The notes under the pieces: model-generated
Databases searched by the model: none
Seen by the model: the letters and a program-made list of their open reading frames with translations, nothing else
Told to the model about the DNA's origin: nothing
NCBI GenBank assembly: GCA_016703625.1
Contig: JADJBP010000012.1
Coordinates: 1-64,000, forward strand
Direction of reading: 5' to 3'
Source: Chitinophagaceae bacterium
Lineage (GTDB): Bacteria > Bacteroidota > Bacteroidia > Chitinophagales > Chitinophagaceae
Length of the DNA: 64,000 nt
Shown here: in pieces, positions 27,611 to 38,301 of the stretch
Numbering within the stretch: position 1 is the stretch's first letter
Layout of the letters: each line of letters opens with the position of its first letter
Translations under genes and position numbers: made by a program

Positions 27611-28858
27611 TTAAATTTCGGCTAATATAAATTTACGCAGCAAATTCAAAGCATTTACAGCAGTTAACTGGATATTCCGCATCCTGTCGAAACGGAAATG
27701 AAGTTGATGGGCCTGTATTTTATTGTTGTTGCCTACGGCGATCCAGACAGTACCAGCGGGCTTTCCGGGCATTCCGCCTCCTGGGCCCATAATGCCTGAA
27801 ACGGCGATCACATAACCGGACCCCAGATTTTTCAGCGCACCCCGGGCCATTTGCAGTACAATTTCTTCGCTCACTGCACCCACTGATTCCAGTGTTGACT
27901 TATCAACCCGCAACAGGTCTTCCTTTGCCCGGTAAGAATAACTGATAACGCCGCCATCAAAAAAAGCCGAGGAACCGGGGATGGATGTAAGTAAGTGTGC
28001 AATATAACCGCCGGTGCAGCTTTCGGCGGTACATACGGTTTTGCCTTTGGCAGTTAATAATTTCCCCAACACATTTTGCATGGGTTCATCCATATCGGTT
28101 ACCAGGTGATCAGCCACAATGGATTTCAGGTTTTCAAATTGTTGGCCAATTTCAGATTCAAGGGCATCGGCATTTAACCCTGTTGCCGATAAACGCAATC
28201 GTACCATACCATAATTGGGCAGGTAAGCCAGTTTAATATGAGCCGGTAAAGCGGTTTCAAAATTGCTGATCAGTTCAGCCAGGAAACTTTCACCCACGCC
28301 GGCCGTTAATAAGGTTTTATGAATGATGGCCGGGAACCGGAATTGTGTAAGCAGGAACGGGATCACTTCGGTTTCCATCAAACCCTGCATTTCGTGCGGA
28401 ACACCGGGCAGGCTGATAAATACTTTTTCGTTTTTATGAAATAGCATGCCTGGGGCAGTTCCCCTTTTATTTTGCAATACGGTACAAACATCCGGCACTT
28501 CGGCCTGTTTTAAATTGCGTTCAATGATGGGGCGGTTGAGTTTGGTAAAAATATCCAGCACATTTTGTTTTGCAGCTTCATCAATGATCATGCTGCCGTC
28601 AAAATATTTGCACAGCAAAGGTTTCGTAATATCATCAGCGGTGGGGCCCAGCCCGCCGGTAATGAGAATGATATCAGCCTGTTTCTGTTCTTCATCGAGT
28701 GCAGCCCATATCTCATCCCACACATCGCCAACCGCTACCCGGCGAACCACCCGGATACCCGATCTGTTGAGTTCCTGTGCCATCCAGGCGCTGTTGGTAT
28801 CAATGACCTGGCCTATTAAAAGTTCGTCGCCGATGGTGATGATGGAAGCTTGTGTCAT
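27611..28858 (-). CDS. cinA: CinA family protein (nicotinamide-nucleotide amidase)
   Basis: 415 residues, the usual length. The N-terminal MoCF-like domain holds ITIGDELLIGQVIDTNS and ILITGGLGPTADDITK (ADP-ribose pyrophosphatase side). The C-terminal PncC amidase domain at about 255-415 has TAESCTGGYIAHLLTSIPGS and AVSGIMGPGGG. It recycles pyridine nucleotides by deamidating NMN. It lies 36 bases downstream of the Uma2 gene and ahead of the toxin-antitoxin pair on the same strand. Confidence 0.96.
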   Translation of the reverse strand: MTQASIITIGDELLIGQVIDTNSAWMAQELNRSGIRVVRRVAVGDVWDEIWAALDEEQKQADIILITGGLGPTADDITKPLLCKYFDGSMIIDEAAKQNVLDIFTKLNRPIIERNLKQAEVPDVCTVLQNKRGTAPGMLFHKNEKVFISLPGVPHEMQGLMETEVIPFLLTQFRFPAIIHKTLLTAGVGESFLAELISNFETALPAHIKLAYLPNYGMVRLRLSATGLNADALESEIGQQFENLKSIVADHLVTDMDEPMQNVLGKLLTAKGKTVCTAESCTGGYIAHLLTSIPGSSAFFDGGVISYSYRAKEDLLRVDKSTLESVGAVSEEIVLQMARGALKNLGSGYVIAVSGIMGPGGGMPGKPAGTVWIAVGNNNKIQAHQLHFRFDRMRNIQLTAVNALNLLRKFILAEI

Positions 28859-28894
28859 TTTATATTTAAAAGGTATTTACGTTGGAGATAAAAA

Positions 28895-29485
28895 TTATTC
28901 AAAAGATATGCCTTCATAAATATCCTTTAACAGAAAATGCTGGTTAATTGTTGAAATGATGAAAGAATTTTCAATGGATCTATGGTCGGTTAGCTGCCAG
29001 CTGTTATCAGCATTGCGGATATGTTTTTCCACGTAAACTTTTTCAGAATCAATAAGTATATACTCCTGGAGGGTATCAATATCCCTGTACAAAGTGAATT
29101 TTTCACCCATGTCGTAATTGCGTGTTGAATTGGAAAGTATTTCTATGATGACAGATGGGTTTGCAGCCGTATCAAATTTATCGTCGGTAAATTCCATTTC
29201 ACCACAAATAATAGAAATATCAGGATAAGTATAAAGCGTGTTTTTAGGAATATGAATTCTTAAATCGTTGCTGTAAGGAATGCAGCCTCTCCCTTTTAAT
29301 TTGCTGCCTATATCAACAAATAAATTTGTAAATATTCTGTTATGTTTAGCCGATGCTCCGCTCCTGGCAAAAACTTCACCCTGGTAATATTCATGTTTTT
29401 CCAGCGCTTCCCGTTCTGATTCCAGGTAGTCCTCCCGGGGTACAAATTTGTAGTTAAGCGCAGGCTCTTCCACTTTATTTTTCAT
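28895..29485 (-). CDS. Uma2-family (DUF820) PD-(D/E)xK nuclease-like protein
   Basis: 196 residues with the restriction-like fold marks: KHEYYQGEVF near 30-40, YPDISIICGE near 91-100, and PSVIIEILSNSTRNYD (the ExL/K element) near 110-125. YILIDSEKVYVE follows. The family is expanded in cyanobacteria and some Bacteroidota; its target is not known. Single copy here, divergent from the dacB gene. Confidence 0.9.
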   Translation of the reverse strand: MKNKVEEPALNYKFVPREDYLESEREALEKHEYYQGEVFARSGASAKHNRIFTNLFVDIGSKLKGRGCIPYSNDLRIHIPKNTLYTYPDISIICGEMEFTDDKFDTAANPSVIIEILSNSTRNYDMGEKFTLYRDIDTLQEYILIDSEKVYVEKHIRNADNSWQLTDHRSIENSFIISTINQHFLLKDIYEGISFE

Positions 29486-29529
29486 ATTTCAAATTTAAAT
29501 CTTTTAGTTTTGATAAATAAATTTATTTG

Positions 29530-30942
29530 ATGATGAAAATATGGACTGCAGTGGTTTTGTGTTTTTTTTACAGTGCCGGTAGTGCTCAAAACGCCGGCTT
29601 AAAAATAGGACAGGCAGTAAAAAAACTGGAAGCCGATCCGCAAATGAAGCATGCCATGTTGAGCCTGTACATTGTAGACAGTAAAACCGGTAAAGTGGTA
29701 TTTGATAAAAATGCGCAGGTTGGATTGGCACCGGCAAGCAGTTTGAAAGTTGTTACCAGTGCTGCAGCCATGGAATTACTGGGAAAAGATTACCGCTACC
29801 AAACCGAATTTGGATATGATGGAAATATTGAAGGCAATATTTTGAAAGGCAATTTGTTTGTAAAAGTTTCGGGCGACCCAACCCTGGGAAGCTGGCGATG
29901 GGACAGCAGTAAAGCAGAAATTATTTTAGATCAGTTAACCGCAACACTCCGTGCAAACAATATAACCGTTATCACCGGCAACCTTATAATTGATGACAGT
30001 AAGTGGGAAACACAGGCCACGCCCCGGGGCTGGACCTGGGAAGACATCGGCAATTATTACGGAGCCGGCGCCCGGGGATTTAACTGGCACGAAAACCAGT
30101 ACGACCTTATGCTGGCACCCGGAAAAAATGAAGGTGATTCAGTAAAAATATTATGGACCGATCCTGAGTTGCAGGCTTCTGTTTTGGTGAATGAATTAAA
30201 AACGGGGAGACCGGGTAGCGGCGATAATACCGTTATTTATTTACCCGAAGATGGGGTGATCGGCTATGTGAGGGGCACTGTTCCTGCTGCTGTCAGTACT
30301 TTCAGGATCTCAGGATCTATGCCCAATACATCAAATGCTTTTACAAATGCTGTTGAAAAAAGTTTTTTAAACAATAATATTCACCTGGCCGGCCGGACAA
30401 AAAATGCGGTTATATATTTTACCAATAACGAAAAATTACCTGTTGCTGCAAATCATTTTTTCAGCGTTCATTCTCCGCCGCTCGACAGCATCAATTACTG
30501 GTTCCTGCAAAAAAGCGTAAACCTTTTTGGCGAAGCATTTGTAAAAACAATTGCTTTTGAAAAAACAGGATACGGCTCTGCAGACAGCGGTATCAGCATC
30601 ATCAAAGAATTCTGGAAAGAAAGGGGCATTGAAAGTTCTGCTCTGAAAATTACTGACGGCAGCGGGCTCTCCCCTGCAAACCGGGTAACGACCCATACAT
30701 TGGTTACTGTAATGCAGTATGCCAGAAAGCAAAGCTGGTTTGCTTCTTTTTATAATGCGCTGCCCCTGCAGAACGGTATTAAAATGAAATCGGGGTATAT
30801 CGGGGGAGTAAGAAGTTATACGGGTTATATAAAATCAGGATCGGGCACAGAATATACGTTCTCTTTTATCATCAATAATTTCGACGGCAGTCCCGGTGCT
30901 GTTCGTGAAAAAATGTGGAAACTGCTGGATATTTTAAAGTAA
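29530..30942 (+). CDS. dacB: D-alanyl-D-alanine carboxypeptidase/endopeptidase (PBP4, S13)
   Basis: 471 residues. Signal peptide ends near GSAQ20. The penicillin-binding motifs are all present: S70-S-L-K73 (SxxK), S-V-N in KSVNLFGEA near 328, and K-S-G in MKSGYIG near 419. PBP4 trims or opens peptidoglycan cross-links in the periplasm. Start at ATG 29530 (a TTG one codon before is less likely). The next gene follows 28 bases later on the same strand. Confidence 0.95.
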   Translation: MMKIWTAVVLCFFYSAGSAQNAGLKIGQAVKKLEADPQMKHAMLSLYIVDSKTGKVVFDKNAQVGLAPASSLKVVTSAAAMELLGKDYRYQTEFGYDGNIEGNILKGNLFVKVSGDPTLGSWRWDSSKAEIILDQLTATLRANNITVITGNLIIDDSKWETQATPRGWTWEDIGNYYGAGARGFNWHENQYDLMLAPGKNEGDSVKILWTDPELQASVLVNELKTGRPGSGDNTVIYLPEDGVIGYVRGTVPAAVSTFRISGSMPNTSNAFTNAVEKSFLNNNIHLAGRTKNAVIYFTNNEKLPVAANHFFSVHSPPLDSINYWFLQKSVNLFGEAFVKTIAFEKTGYGSADSGISIIKEFWKERGIESSALKITDGSGLSPANRVTTHTLVTVMQYARKQSWFASFYNALPLQNGIKMKSGYIGGVRSYTGYIKSGSGTEYTFSFIINNFDGSPGAVREKMWKLLDILK

Positions 30943-30970
30943 CTTCAAATTTCAACCAAAACCATCTATC

Positions 30971-31421
30971 ATGAGCGAACAGAATTTTAAAAAATCATGC
31001 CAGGTATGTTCCGCTGTATCATTTTATTGCGTCAACAGCTATAGTGGCATTAATTATTGGAAGCTGTATTAATTTATTCAATGCCTGCAGCAACTGTACC
31101 AATTCAGATCACAGCGGGCTGTACAGTGCATCACTGATCTGTTTGATCAGTTTTATCCTGCCCATCCTGTATTGGTACAGCCGTGCTTTTGCTTTAAAGG
31201 CACAGGACAGGGCCATTCGTGCCGAGGAAAATTTCAGGCATTTTATGGCTACGGGAAAACCATTGGACAGCCGTTTGCGCATGAGCCAGGTGATCGGTTT
31301 GCGGTTTGCAGGTGATGATGAATTTGTGGCGCTGGCCAAACAGGCTGCTGAAGAAAACTTAAGCCAGCAACAAATTAAAATGGCGGTAAAGAACTGGAAG
31401 GCGGATAATAACAGGGTTTAA
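30971..31421 (+). CDS. DUF6526-type membrane protein, one frameshift
   Basis: From ATG at 30971 the text reads MSEQNFK; removing one A from a run of six gives NHARYVPLYHFIASTAIV and joins the long open frame. Two membrane segments (VALIIGSCINLFNAC, LICLISFILPILYWYS) and a soluble helical tail (FALKAQDRAIRAEENFRHFM) follow. About 150 residues in total. The QNFxNHxRYVPLYHF start is typical of DUF6526 in Bacteroidota. Function unknown. Confidence 0.78.
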
Positions 31422-31426
31422 GAAAG

Positions 31427-31548
31427 TAAAAAGTCAAAAGTAAAAAGTCAAAAATCAAAAGTCAAAAATCAAAAGTCAAAAATCAAAAGTCAAAAAATGA
31501 GGTTAATCAGGTATGTTTAACTTTTGAATTTTGATTTTTGACTTTTTA
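31427..31548. repeat. AAAGTCAAAAATC minisatellite with inverted copy
   Basis: Six or so copies of AAAAGTCAAAAATC-like words at 31427-31497 are followed by the complement (TTTTGATTTTTGACTTTTT) near 31528-31548. Between two convergent genes; the pair could form a long weak hairpin and act as a bidirectional terminator. Confidence 0.7.
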
Positions 31549-31549
31549 A

Positions 31550-31963
31550 TTAATCTCCGAAATACCCGGATAACTTCTCCCTCAACACATCCGGCATATT
31601 ACAGCGTTTCATCGTTTTTGTATCTACAAAAAACAGTGAAACCTCACCGGTATTCAGCAATTCATCCTGTTCATTAAAGATCTCGGCATGAAATACAATT
31701 TTAAAATGGGCAGGCATTTCTTTCAGGGTAGTTTTAACCGTGATCAGGTCATCATATTTTGCGGGGCGTAAAAAACGGCTGTGAATTTCAACCACCGGCA
31801 TGATGATACCAAGCGCTTCTATCTCCTTATAAGTATACCCGATCTGCCGGATGGCCTCTGTTCTGCCTATTTCATAAAACTGCGCATAATGGCCGTAGTA
31901 AACTACACCCATCTGGTCGGTGAGTGCGTAATGAATGCGGATCTGTGTTTCGGTGATGAACAT
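31550..31963 (-). CDS. Acyl-CoA thioesterase (YbgC/FcbC hotdog type)
   Basis: 137 residues of a hotdog fold. The active-site region TDQMGVVYYGHYAQFYEIGR has the Asp at residue 16 and the central helix TEAIRQIGYTYKEIEALG. Strands (PVVEIHSRFLRPAKYDDLIT) complete the fold. The family hydrolyses short or aromatic acyl-CoA esters; the substrate is open. Confidence 0.92.
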   Translation of the reverse strand: MFITETQIRIHYALTDQMGVVYYGHYAQFYEIGRTEAIRQIGYTYKEIEALGIIMPVVEIHSRFLRPAKYDDLITVKTTLKEMPAHFKIVFHAEIFNEQDELLNTGEVSLFFVDTKTMKRCNMPDVLREKLSGYFGD

Positions 31964-32098
31964 TTTACTTTAGTTGATAATTGAGAATGATTTATTGGAT
32001 AATTTCTTAAAAACCCGGACTCTGGGTTTATATCAGGGAGCAATGAATTCAAAAAATTATCCATTATCATTTATAAAATTATCCATTTGAACCTCGTT

Positions 32099-32506
32099 TT
32101 ATTTCCCGGTCATGCCATCCACACTTATTTTGCCGGGGCCAACAAACAATAACACCAGGTAACCGGTTAAAAATAAAGCAGCCGTTTCTCCATCCCCAAA
32201 TACATCACTGTTATGCGCTTTAAAAACCATCACGCAGGTAGCGATGATCAGCGGAATAACAGAAAGCCTTGTGAATAACCCAATAATTATGAACAGGGAA
32301 CAAAAGAATTCGGCAAATATTAACAGGGCAAGCGACATGGTGCTTCCTATTCCCAAAAAGTTCATAAAGCTATGTTGCTTTTCAGCAAAATGAATTAATT
32401 TATCATAACCATGTGCCATCATTAAAATGCCAACTCCCAGCCTCAATACAAGCATGGCGGCATTAAATGCCCCTGCAGAATACTTTGTTGATAATAATTT
32501 TCTCAT
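32099..32506 (-). CDS. DoxX-family membrane protein
   Basis: 135 residues with four hydrophobic helices. LRLGVGILMMAHGYDKLIHF near 22-41 is the family signature, and FLGIGSTMSLALLIFAEFFC and TGYLVLLFVG follow. DoxX-like proteins are linked to redox or thiosulfate metabolism; the exact role is not known. Monocistronic, with an AT-rich upstream region. Confidence 0.92.
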   Translation of the reverse strand: MRKLLSTKYSAGAFNAAMLVLRLGVGILMMAHGYDKLIHFAEKQHSFMNFLGIGSTMSLALLIFAEFFCSLFIIIGLFTRLSVIPLIIATCVMVFKAHNSDVFGDGETAALFLTGYLVLLFVGPGKISVDGMTGK

Positions 32507-32659
32507 GTGGTTTTGTAATTATTTGGGTTTATATTTTTTAAATAACTGTTATAAAAATTCTGTAAAAAATTTATTTATCATTTTATTAACAGCAATGTAA
32601 AAATACATTCGTTTTATTTACATCAATTATCCACTTATTAACAATCATTTGGAATGATG

Positions 32660-32690
32660 TTTGTAACTGAATATGAAACCAGTAATTTTG
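32660..32690 (+). promoter_or_regulatory. Bacteroidota-type promoter
   Basis: TTTG at 32660-32663, a 19-base gap, then TAATTTTG at 32683-32690. This equals the Bacteroidota consensus TTTG-N19-TAnnTTTG in words and spacing. It lies 33 bases before the TPR gene ATG and so probably starts the 32.7-37.6 kb transcript. Confidence 0.7.
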
Positions 32691-32722
32691 CAACCAGTAA
32701 TAAATTGAATGAATCTACTACC

Positions 32723-35700
32723 ATGATAAAACAAAAAATTGCATTCCTGCTTTTTGCGGCAGCCTTTTCCTTTTCTGCAATTGCACAGCCAACACATGCC
32801 GTTACCGACCCCGAAAAAAAATTTAAAGACGCCAAAGCACTTTTTGTTCAGGAACATTTTGCCCTGGCATACCCGCTGTTTGCCGAGCTGAAAGCAGCAA
32901 ACCCGGATAACACGGTCAGTGACCATACCTACATCAACGATGATGTAAATTATTATTATATCGTTTGCCGGCTGAAGCTGCAGGAACCCAAAGCGGCACC
33001 TGATGCACGCCATTATATCAGCGTGGTGAACAATGAACCCCGCCGGCAATTGTTAAGCTATCACCTGGCAAAATTTTATTTTACCAAAGAAGATTTTACG
33101 AATGCCATTAATTTTTACGAAAGGGCAGGTCTTGAAAATTTAAGCAATGATGAAATTGGTGATGCCAAGTTTGAAAGAGCCTACAGTTATTTCAACCTGA
33201 AACAGTTTGCCGAAGCCAAACCTTTGTTCGACGAGATACAGCAGATGCCGATAGCAAATATTATATACCGGCAAATTACTACTACGGGTTTATCAGTTAT
33301 TATGATAAAAATTATAAAGAGGCCCTGCGGTCTTTTAAACTGGTGGAAACCCATGCCGATTATAAAGGCGTAGTGCCCTACTATATTGCCGAGATCTATT
33401 ATTTCCAGGGTAAGAAAGAGGAGGCTTTGCGCTATGGTGAAAGTGTATTGGGCAGGCCGGGTACCCTGTATTATCAAAAGGAAATGAACCTGCTGATAGG
33501 CCAGTTGTATTTTGAAAAGAAAAATTACCAGAAAGCATTGCCGCTGCTGGAAGCGTATGTAAACAGCAGCGATAAAGTGAGCAAAGAGATCCTGTATGAA
33601 CTGAGCTACTGTTATTATGATGCCAACAGGCTGGACAAAGCCATTGCAGGGTTTAAGCAGCTGAGTACCGAAAAAGATTCGATGGGACAAAACAGCATGT
33701 ACCTGCTGGGCGACTGTTACCTGCGAACCAACCAGAAAGCCAATGCCCGTAATGCTTTCCAGTACAGCGCTTATAACAATTCCAATAAATTACAGCAGCA
33801 GATCTCCCGTTTCAATTATGCCAAACTTTCGTACGAGCTGGGTTACCAGGATATTGCCCTGGACGAAATGAAAAAATACCTGAATGATTATCCCAACAGT
33901 GAATATGATACCGAAGCCAAAGAGATCCTGGTTAGCCTGCTGGCCAATACCAATAATTTTGCCGATGCCCTGCAACTGTACGAATCATTTGATAAGCCAA
34001 CGGCAGCCATGCAAAAAGTTTATCCGCGCATTTTGTACGGCCGGGCTGTTGAGCTCGTTAACGACCAGCAAATAAAAAGAGCAGATGACCTGTTTACAAA
34101 GGTTCTTGCGCTGCCGGCATCAACCGTTACACCCTATGCCAATTTCTGGAAAGGGGAGATCGCATACCGCAATGCAGCATACGACAATGCCATTAAATAC
34201 CTGAGTTTTTACCTGCAGGCCAATGTGCCGGCACAGGGAGAGGCTAATAAAAATACGGCTAATTACGACCTGGGTTACAGCTGGCTGCAAAAGGAAAATT
34301 ACCCCAAAGCATTGGGTTATTTTGAGCAGGTAGCCAAAACAGTTACCGTAACATCGCCACCCATGGAGCAGGATGCCTATGTACGCAGTGCCGATTGTTA
34401 TTTTATGAATTCGGATTTTACAAAAGCTAACAGCATGTACGATCACGTGATCAATAATGCCATGCCGCAGAGTGATTATGCCATGTTTCAAAAATCATTG
34501 ATCGCCGGTGTAAAAAGTTCATCGAATAAGATCAGTACACTGAATACTTTACTGAAACAATATCCCAACAGCAACCTGGTACCGGATGTGAACATGGAGA
34601 TCGCACTGACCTATATCGCTGATGAAAAATTTTTATCAGCCGTTCCATATCTCAATAATGTTTTAAACGATCCGGCAGCAGGCGGATTAAAACCACTGGC
34701 TTACTTAAAACTTGGCCTGGTGTATTACAATACAGATAAGTATGATGAAGCACTGGCCAATTACCAGGCATTGGTTCAAAAATACCCGCAGTCGCCCGAA
34801 GCAGATGATGCAACCGGTATCATGAAAAATATTTATGTAGAAACCGGCAGGCCCGATGAATACATTGAAATGATGCGCCGCAGCGGAAAAATATTTCTGT
34901 GAACGAGGCCGATTCACTGACCTATACTTCGGCTGCTTTAAAATACAATGCCAATGACTGCAATGCGGCCATTGCAGGGTTTAAAAATTATGTGGCCAAA
35001 TTAACTGGCGGGGACTATGTGCTGGAAGCAAACTATTTCAGCAGCGAATGCTATAATGCAGCCAAAGATTTTCAGAATGCATTGACCGGGTATGATTATG
35101 TGAGCAGCAAAGGACTGAGCCGTTTCTTTGAAAAAGCAACGCTGGAAGCAGCCCGGATCAGTTATTTTGAACTGAAAGATTATGCCAGGGCCAAAAAATA
35201 TTTTGAAGCATTAACAACAGGGGCCGTTAGCCAGGATAACCAATTGGAAGCATTGAGGGGCCTGGTGCGCTCTTATTACCAGTTAAAGGAATATGGGCAG
35301 GCAAATGACGCTGCCAAAAACCTGCTTACCAAAAAAGGCATCAGTACCGATGATAAGTCAGTGGCATTTTTGGTATTGGGAAAATCACAGCAGCTGAACA
35401 ATGATTGCCCGGCCGCTATAACTTCCTTCAAATCAACTGCTGCCATAAACAAGGCGGGGTGGGGTGCCGAGGCCCGGTACGAGATCGCCAATTGCCAGTT
35501 CAGTATGGGCAGCCTGGCTGCTGCCGAAAAATCGGCACTGGCGGTGATCAAAGAAACCGGCAGTTATGATAATTGGGTGACCAAAAGCTATATTTTACTG
35601 GGTGATATTTTTATGCAGCAGAAAGATTATTTCAATGCAAAGGCAACATATGAAAGTGTGGCAAAGAATGCAGCGATACCGGAATTGAAAATGGAAGCCC

Positions 35701-35759
35701 AGCAAAAACTGGACAGGGCCATTGCCGAGGAAAAAGCTATGAGTAAGGTAGAAGGGTAG
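32723..35759 (+). CDS. Large TPR-repeat exported protein, two frameshifts
   Basis: About 1,012 residues joined. The ATG at 32723 gives a signal peptide (MIKQKIAFLLFAAAFSFSAIA). The rest is tetratricopeptide repeats, for example KFKDAKALFVQEHFALAYPL, KNYQKALPLLEAYVNSSDKV and KYDEALANYQALVQKYPQSP. The frame breaks near 33245 (downstream frame continues NYYYGFISYYDKNYKEALRS) and near 34895 (one extra A gives GKNISVNEADSLTY). TPR arrays hold protein complexes together; this one is exported and stands 5' of an outer-membrane barrel gene, so an envelope assembly or transport role is inferred. Confidence 0.88.
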
Positions 35760-35840
35760 GAACACGCCTTGCCTTGAGGAAGGTTCCTGATTCAAAAATA
35801 AAATAATTCAAAAATAAAATAATTCAATAAAAAATATTCA

Positions 35841-37547
35841 ATGATCAATATTCAATTATCAAAGTTCAACAATAGAAAAAGCCCTTTGCCGATCCGCCGG
35901 ACACTGAGCGGGTCCATTTGCATATTGCTTATTGCCAGTTGCCTATTGCCAAATCCAGCATCGGCACAAAAAAAGGATACCACAAAAAAAACATCAACCA
36001 TTGATATCAATTCGGTGTATAAACCGGTATTACGCAATGCGGTTAAAATAAATTTTTCGGCTACGCACCTGAATGCCGATACCACGGCACCCAACCTGGC
36101 CTATAATATACCGGCACAGAATTTATTTTATGCATACCAGCCCATTCCCTTACAGCCACTGGCACTGGAGCAGGATACCAACCTGTACCTCGGTTTACGG
36201 AATTATGTAAAAGTGGGTTACGGCAACCTGAGCACACCATATGTAAGTGCAGGATTCAGTTTTGGCAATGGCAAACAGTTCCTGGCCAATGTATATGCTG
36301 ATTATATTTCTTCAAAGGGAAAATTGGTGTACCAGGATTACTCACGTTTACAGGTAAAGGCAAATGGCAGTTATTTTTTACCGGACAATGAAGTGTATGC
36401 CGGCGTTACGGCAAGGATGCGTGAACATTTTTTATATGGATATGATACGGCATTATACAAATACACAAAAAAAGATGTGCGGCAGCAGTTCCAGGATTTT
36501 TCGGTAAAAGTGGGTATACGCAATACAACAACAGGCGGGTTTGGCATCAATTATGATCCAAACCTGGAGGTCAGCCATTTTACCAATGTCAATAAACTGA
36601 CCGAAACCACCTTCATTCTTACTGCTCCTGTTGAAAAACAATTTGGCGAGGCATTTACTTTCAGGGTGGAAGCAAAAGCAGATATTACGGCATACAGCAC
36701 TAAAAATTTAATGCCTGGTAATGTAAAGCTCAATAATAATGTATTCCAGGTTTCACCATCCCTGGTTTTTTCTACACCGCGTTTCAGCATCAACGGTGGC
36801 TTAACGCCCACCTGGGATAACGGGATATTTGTGTGGCTGCCCAATGTTTTTGCAGAAGCCCAGATCCTGGAGAACGTGATCGCTTTCCAGGCAGGCTGGA
36901 TCGGCCGTTATACCAAGAATACCTACCGCAACCTGTCTGAAATTAACCCGTACCTGCAAACGATGAATGCCCAGCTGAATACCAGGGAGACTGAATATTA
37001 TGGAGGTATCAAAGCCACGCTGGGTAAACATTTTAACTTCAATGCCAAGGCCGGTTATGTAACCTACAACAACCTGCCTTTCTTTATAAACGATACGGCT
37101 TCCGACAACAAATCATTTGTGATCAGTAATGAAAGCCGCGTAAATAATTTCAGGGTACACGGCGATATCAGTTATATCAATAAAGAAAAATTTACAGTAA
37201 CTGCCGGCCTTACCTTAAACGGTTATACCGGTATGAAAAACAATGCCAAAGCATGGCATACCATACCGATGGAATTCACCAGTTCATTCCGTTGGTGGGC
37301 ATTTAAGCAGGTATTGCTGAAAGCCGATTTTTATGCATTTGGCGGCAGCCATTACCTCGAAAAGGGAAATGTAAGCAAGCCCTATTTACCCGGTTCTGAT
37401 TTCAGTGCCGGTACAGAATTTAAGATCAATAAAATGTTCAGTGCCTGGCTGGATGTGAATAATATTTTCAATACCAAATACCAGCGCTGGCACAATTATG
37501 AAGTTTATGGGTTGAACCTGGTGGGTGGTGTACGTGTAAATTTTTAA
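35841..37547 (+). CDS. Outer-membrane beta-barrel protein (TonB-receptor-like)
   Basis: 568 residues. The long signal peptide ends at NPASAQ43 and is partly written in a TTGCC-word minisatellite at DNA 35925-35951. The mature part is strand-rich with alternating aromatic ends (RNYVKVGYGNLSTPYVSAGF, FRVEAKADITAYS, KFTVTAGLTLNGYTG) and finishes in a barrel C-terminus, GLNLVGGVRVNF, with the terminal Phe. WLDVNNIFNTKYQRW resembles the last strands of TonB-dependent receptors, but there is no plug domain, so I call it an outer-membrane barrel without known cargo. It follows the TPR gene on the same strand by 81 bases, which suggests co-function. Confidence 0.85.
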   Translation: MINIQLSKFNNRKSPLPIRRTLSGSICILLIASCLLPNPASAQKKDTTKKTSTIDINSVYKPVLRNAVKINFSATHLNADTTAPNLAYNIPAQNLFYAYQPIPLQPLALEQDTNLYLGLRNYVKVGYGNLSTPYVSAGFSFGNGKQFLANVYADYISSKGKLVYQDYSRLQVKANGSYFLPDNEVYAGVTARMREHFLYGYDTALYKYTKKDVRQQFQDFSVKVGIRNTTTGGFGINYDPNLEVSHFTNVNKLTETTFILTAPVEKQFGEAFTFRVEAKADITAYSTKNLMPGNVKLNNNVFQVSPSLVFSTPRFSINGGLTPTWDNGIFVWLPNVFAEAQILENVIAFQAGWIGRYTKNTYRNLSEINPYLQTMNAQLNTRETEYYGGIKATLGKHFNFNAKAGYVTYNNLPFFINDTASDNKSFVISNESRVNNFRVHGDISYINKEKFTVTAGLTLNGYTGMKNNAKAWHTIPMEFTSSFRWWAFKQVLLKADFYAFGGSHYLEKGNVSKPYLPGSDFSAGTEFKINKMFSAWLDVNNIFNTKYQRWHNYEVYGLNLVGGVRVNF

Positions 37548-37564
37548 ACCAACTGCCTATAGTT

Positions 37565-37594
37565 CCGGCTAATGCCTGCATTAGCCGGTTTTTT
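37565..37594 (+). terminator. Strong rho-independent terminator
   Basis: A perfect 10-bp stem CCGGCTAATG-CCTG-CATTAGCCGG followed by TTTTTT, 18 bases after the barrel gene stop. It ends the TPR-barrel transcript. Confidence 0.92.
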
Positions 37595-37694
37595 GTGACC
37601 GGGCATTCAGATCTTGCAACACCGCGACTGTATTTGCAAGGCTCAGTTCCAGGGCATATCTTTGCGGCACTGCAAACAGGCAGGCAAACACATC

Positions 37695-38294
37695 ATGCAG
37701 GAACAAATTGCATCTTATCTTTTTCAGTATAAAACATGCCCGTTGCCCGGGCTGGGTACACTGTCTGTTGTTAAATCCGGCGCTGAAGCTGATTTTGCAG
37801 GTAAACTGATCACTGCCCCAAAACCGGTTGTCCGGCTGGAAAATAAAGAATCAGATACAACTGGTTTGGTCGAATATATCGCAAACGTTTCCGGCGATGA
37901 TACCGGGAAAGTATCCGAAGCGCTGGATCATTTTTGTATTGACCTTAAAAAGCAAATGAAAGTACAGTCAACGGTTAAACTTGCGCATATTGGAAATTTC
38001 TTTGTTGATGGTTCGGGCAAGATCAGTTTTAAACCGGAAGAACTGCCCGCATCATTTTTACAACCGGTATATGCCGAAAGGGTCATTCACCCGGATGCAG
38101 AGCACCAGATACTGGTAGGAGATAAGGAAACAACCAATACCGTTATGACAGAATTTTTTACTGAAGTCCCGGCCGTAAAAGACCGCTGGTGGATATGGGC
38201 TATTGTGCTGGGCGTAATTGGTCTGCTGCTGGTTGTTATTTATTTTACCCAACTGAACGGTACACCTGCATTTGGTAATGCCGTAAAAATATAA
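37695..38294 (+). CDS. HU-CCDC81-like domain membrane protein
   Basis: 199 residues from ATG at 37695; the longer reading from 37614 has no signal or domain. The N-terminal half (IASYLFQYKTCPLPGLGTLS, FCIDLKKQMKVQSTVKLAHI and GNFFVDGSGKISF) matches the HU-like fold named CCDC81/HU in Bacteroidota, often found with a SPOR domain. One membrane helix near 165-187 (WWIWAIVLGVIGLLLVVIYF) anchors it. No SPOR domain is seen; the protein stops soon after the helix. It probably works at the envelope. The methyltransferase gene follows 7 bases later. Confidence 0.75.
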   Translation: MQEQIASYLFQYKTCPLPGLGTLSVVKSGAEADFAGKLITAPKPVVRLENKESDTTGLVEYIANVSGDDTGKVSEALDHFCIDLKKQMKVQSTVKLAHIGNFFVDGSGKISFKPEELPASFLQPVYAERVIHPDAEHQILVGDKETTNTVMTEFFTEVPAVKDRWWIWAIVLGVIGLLLVVIYFTQLNGTPAFGNAVKI

Positions 38295-38301
38295 CACATT
38301 C

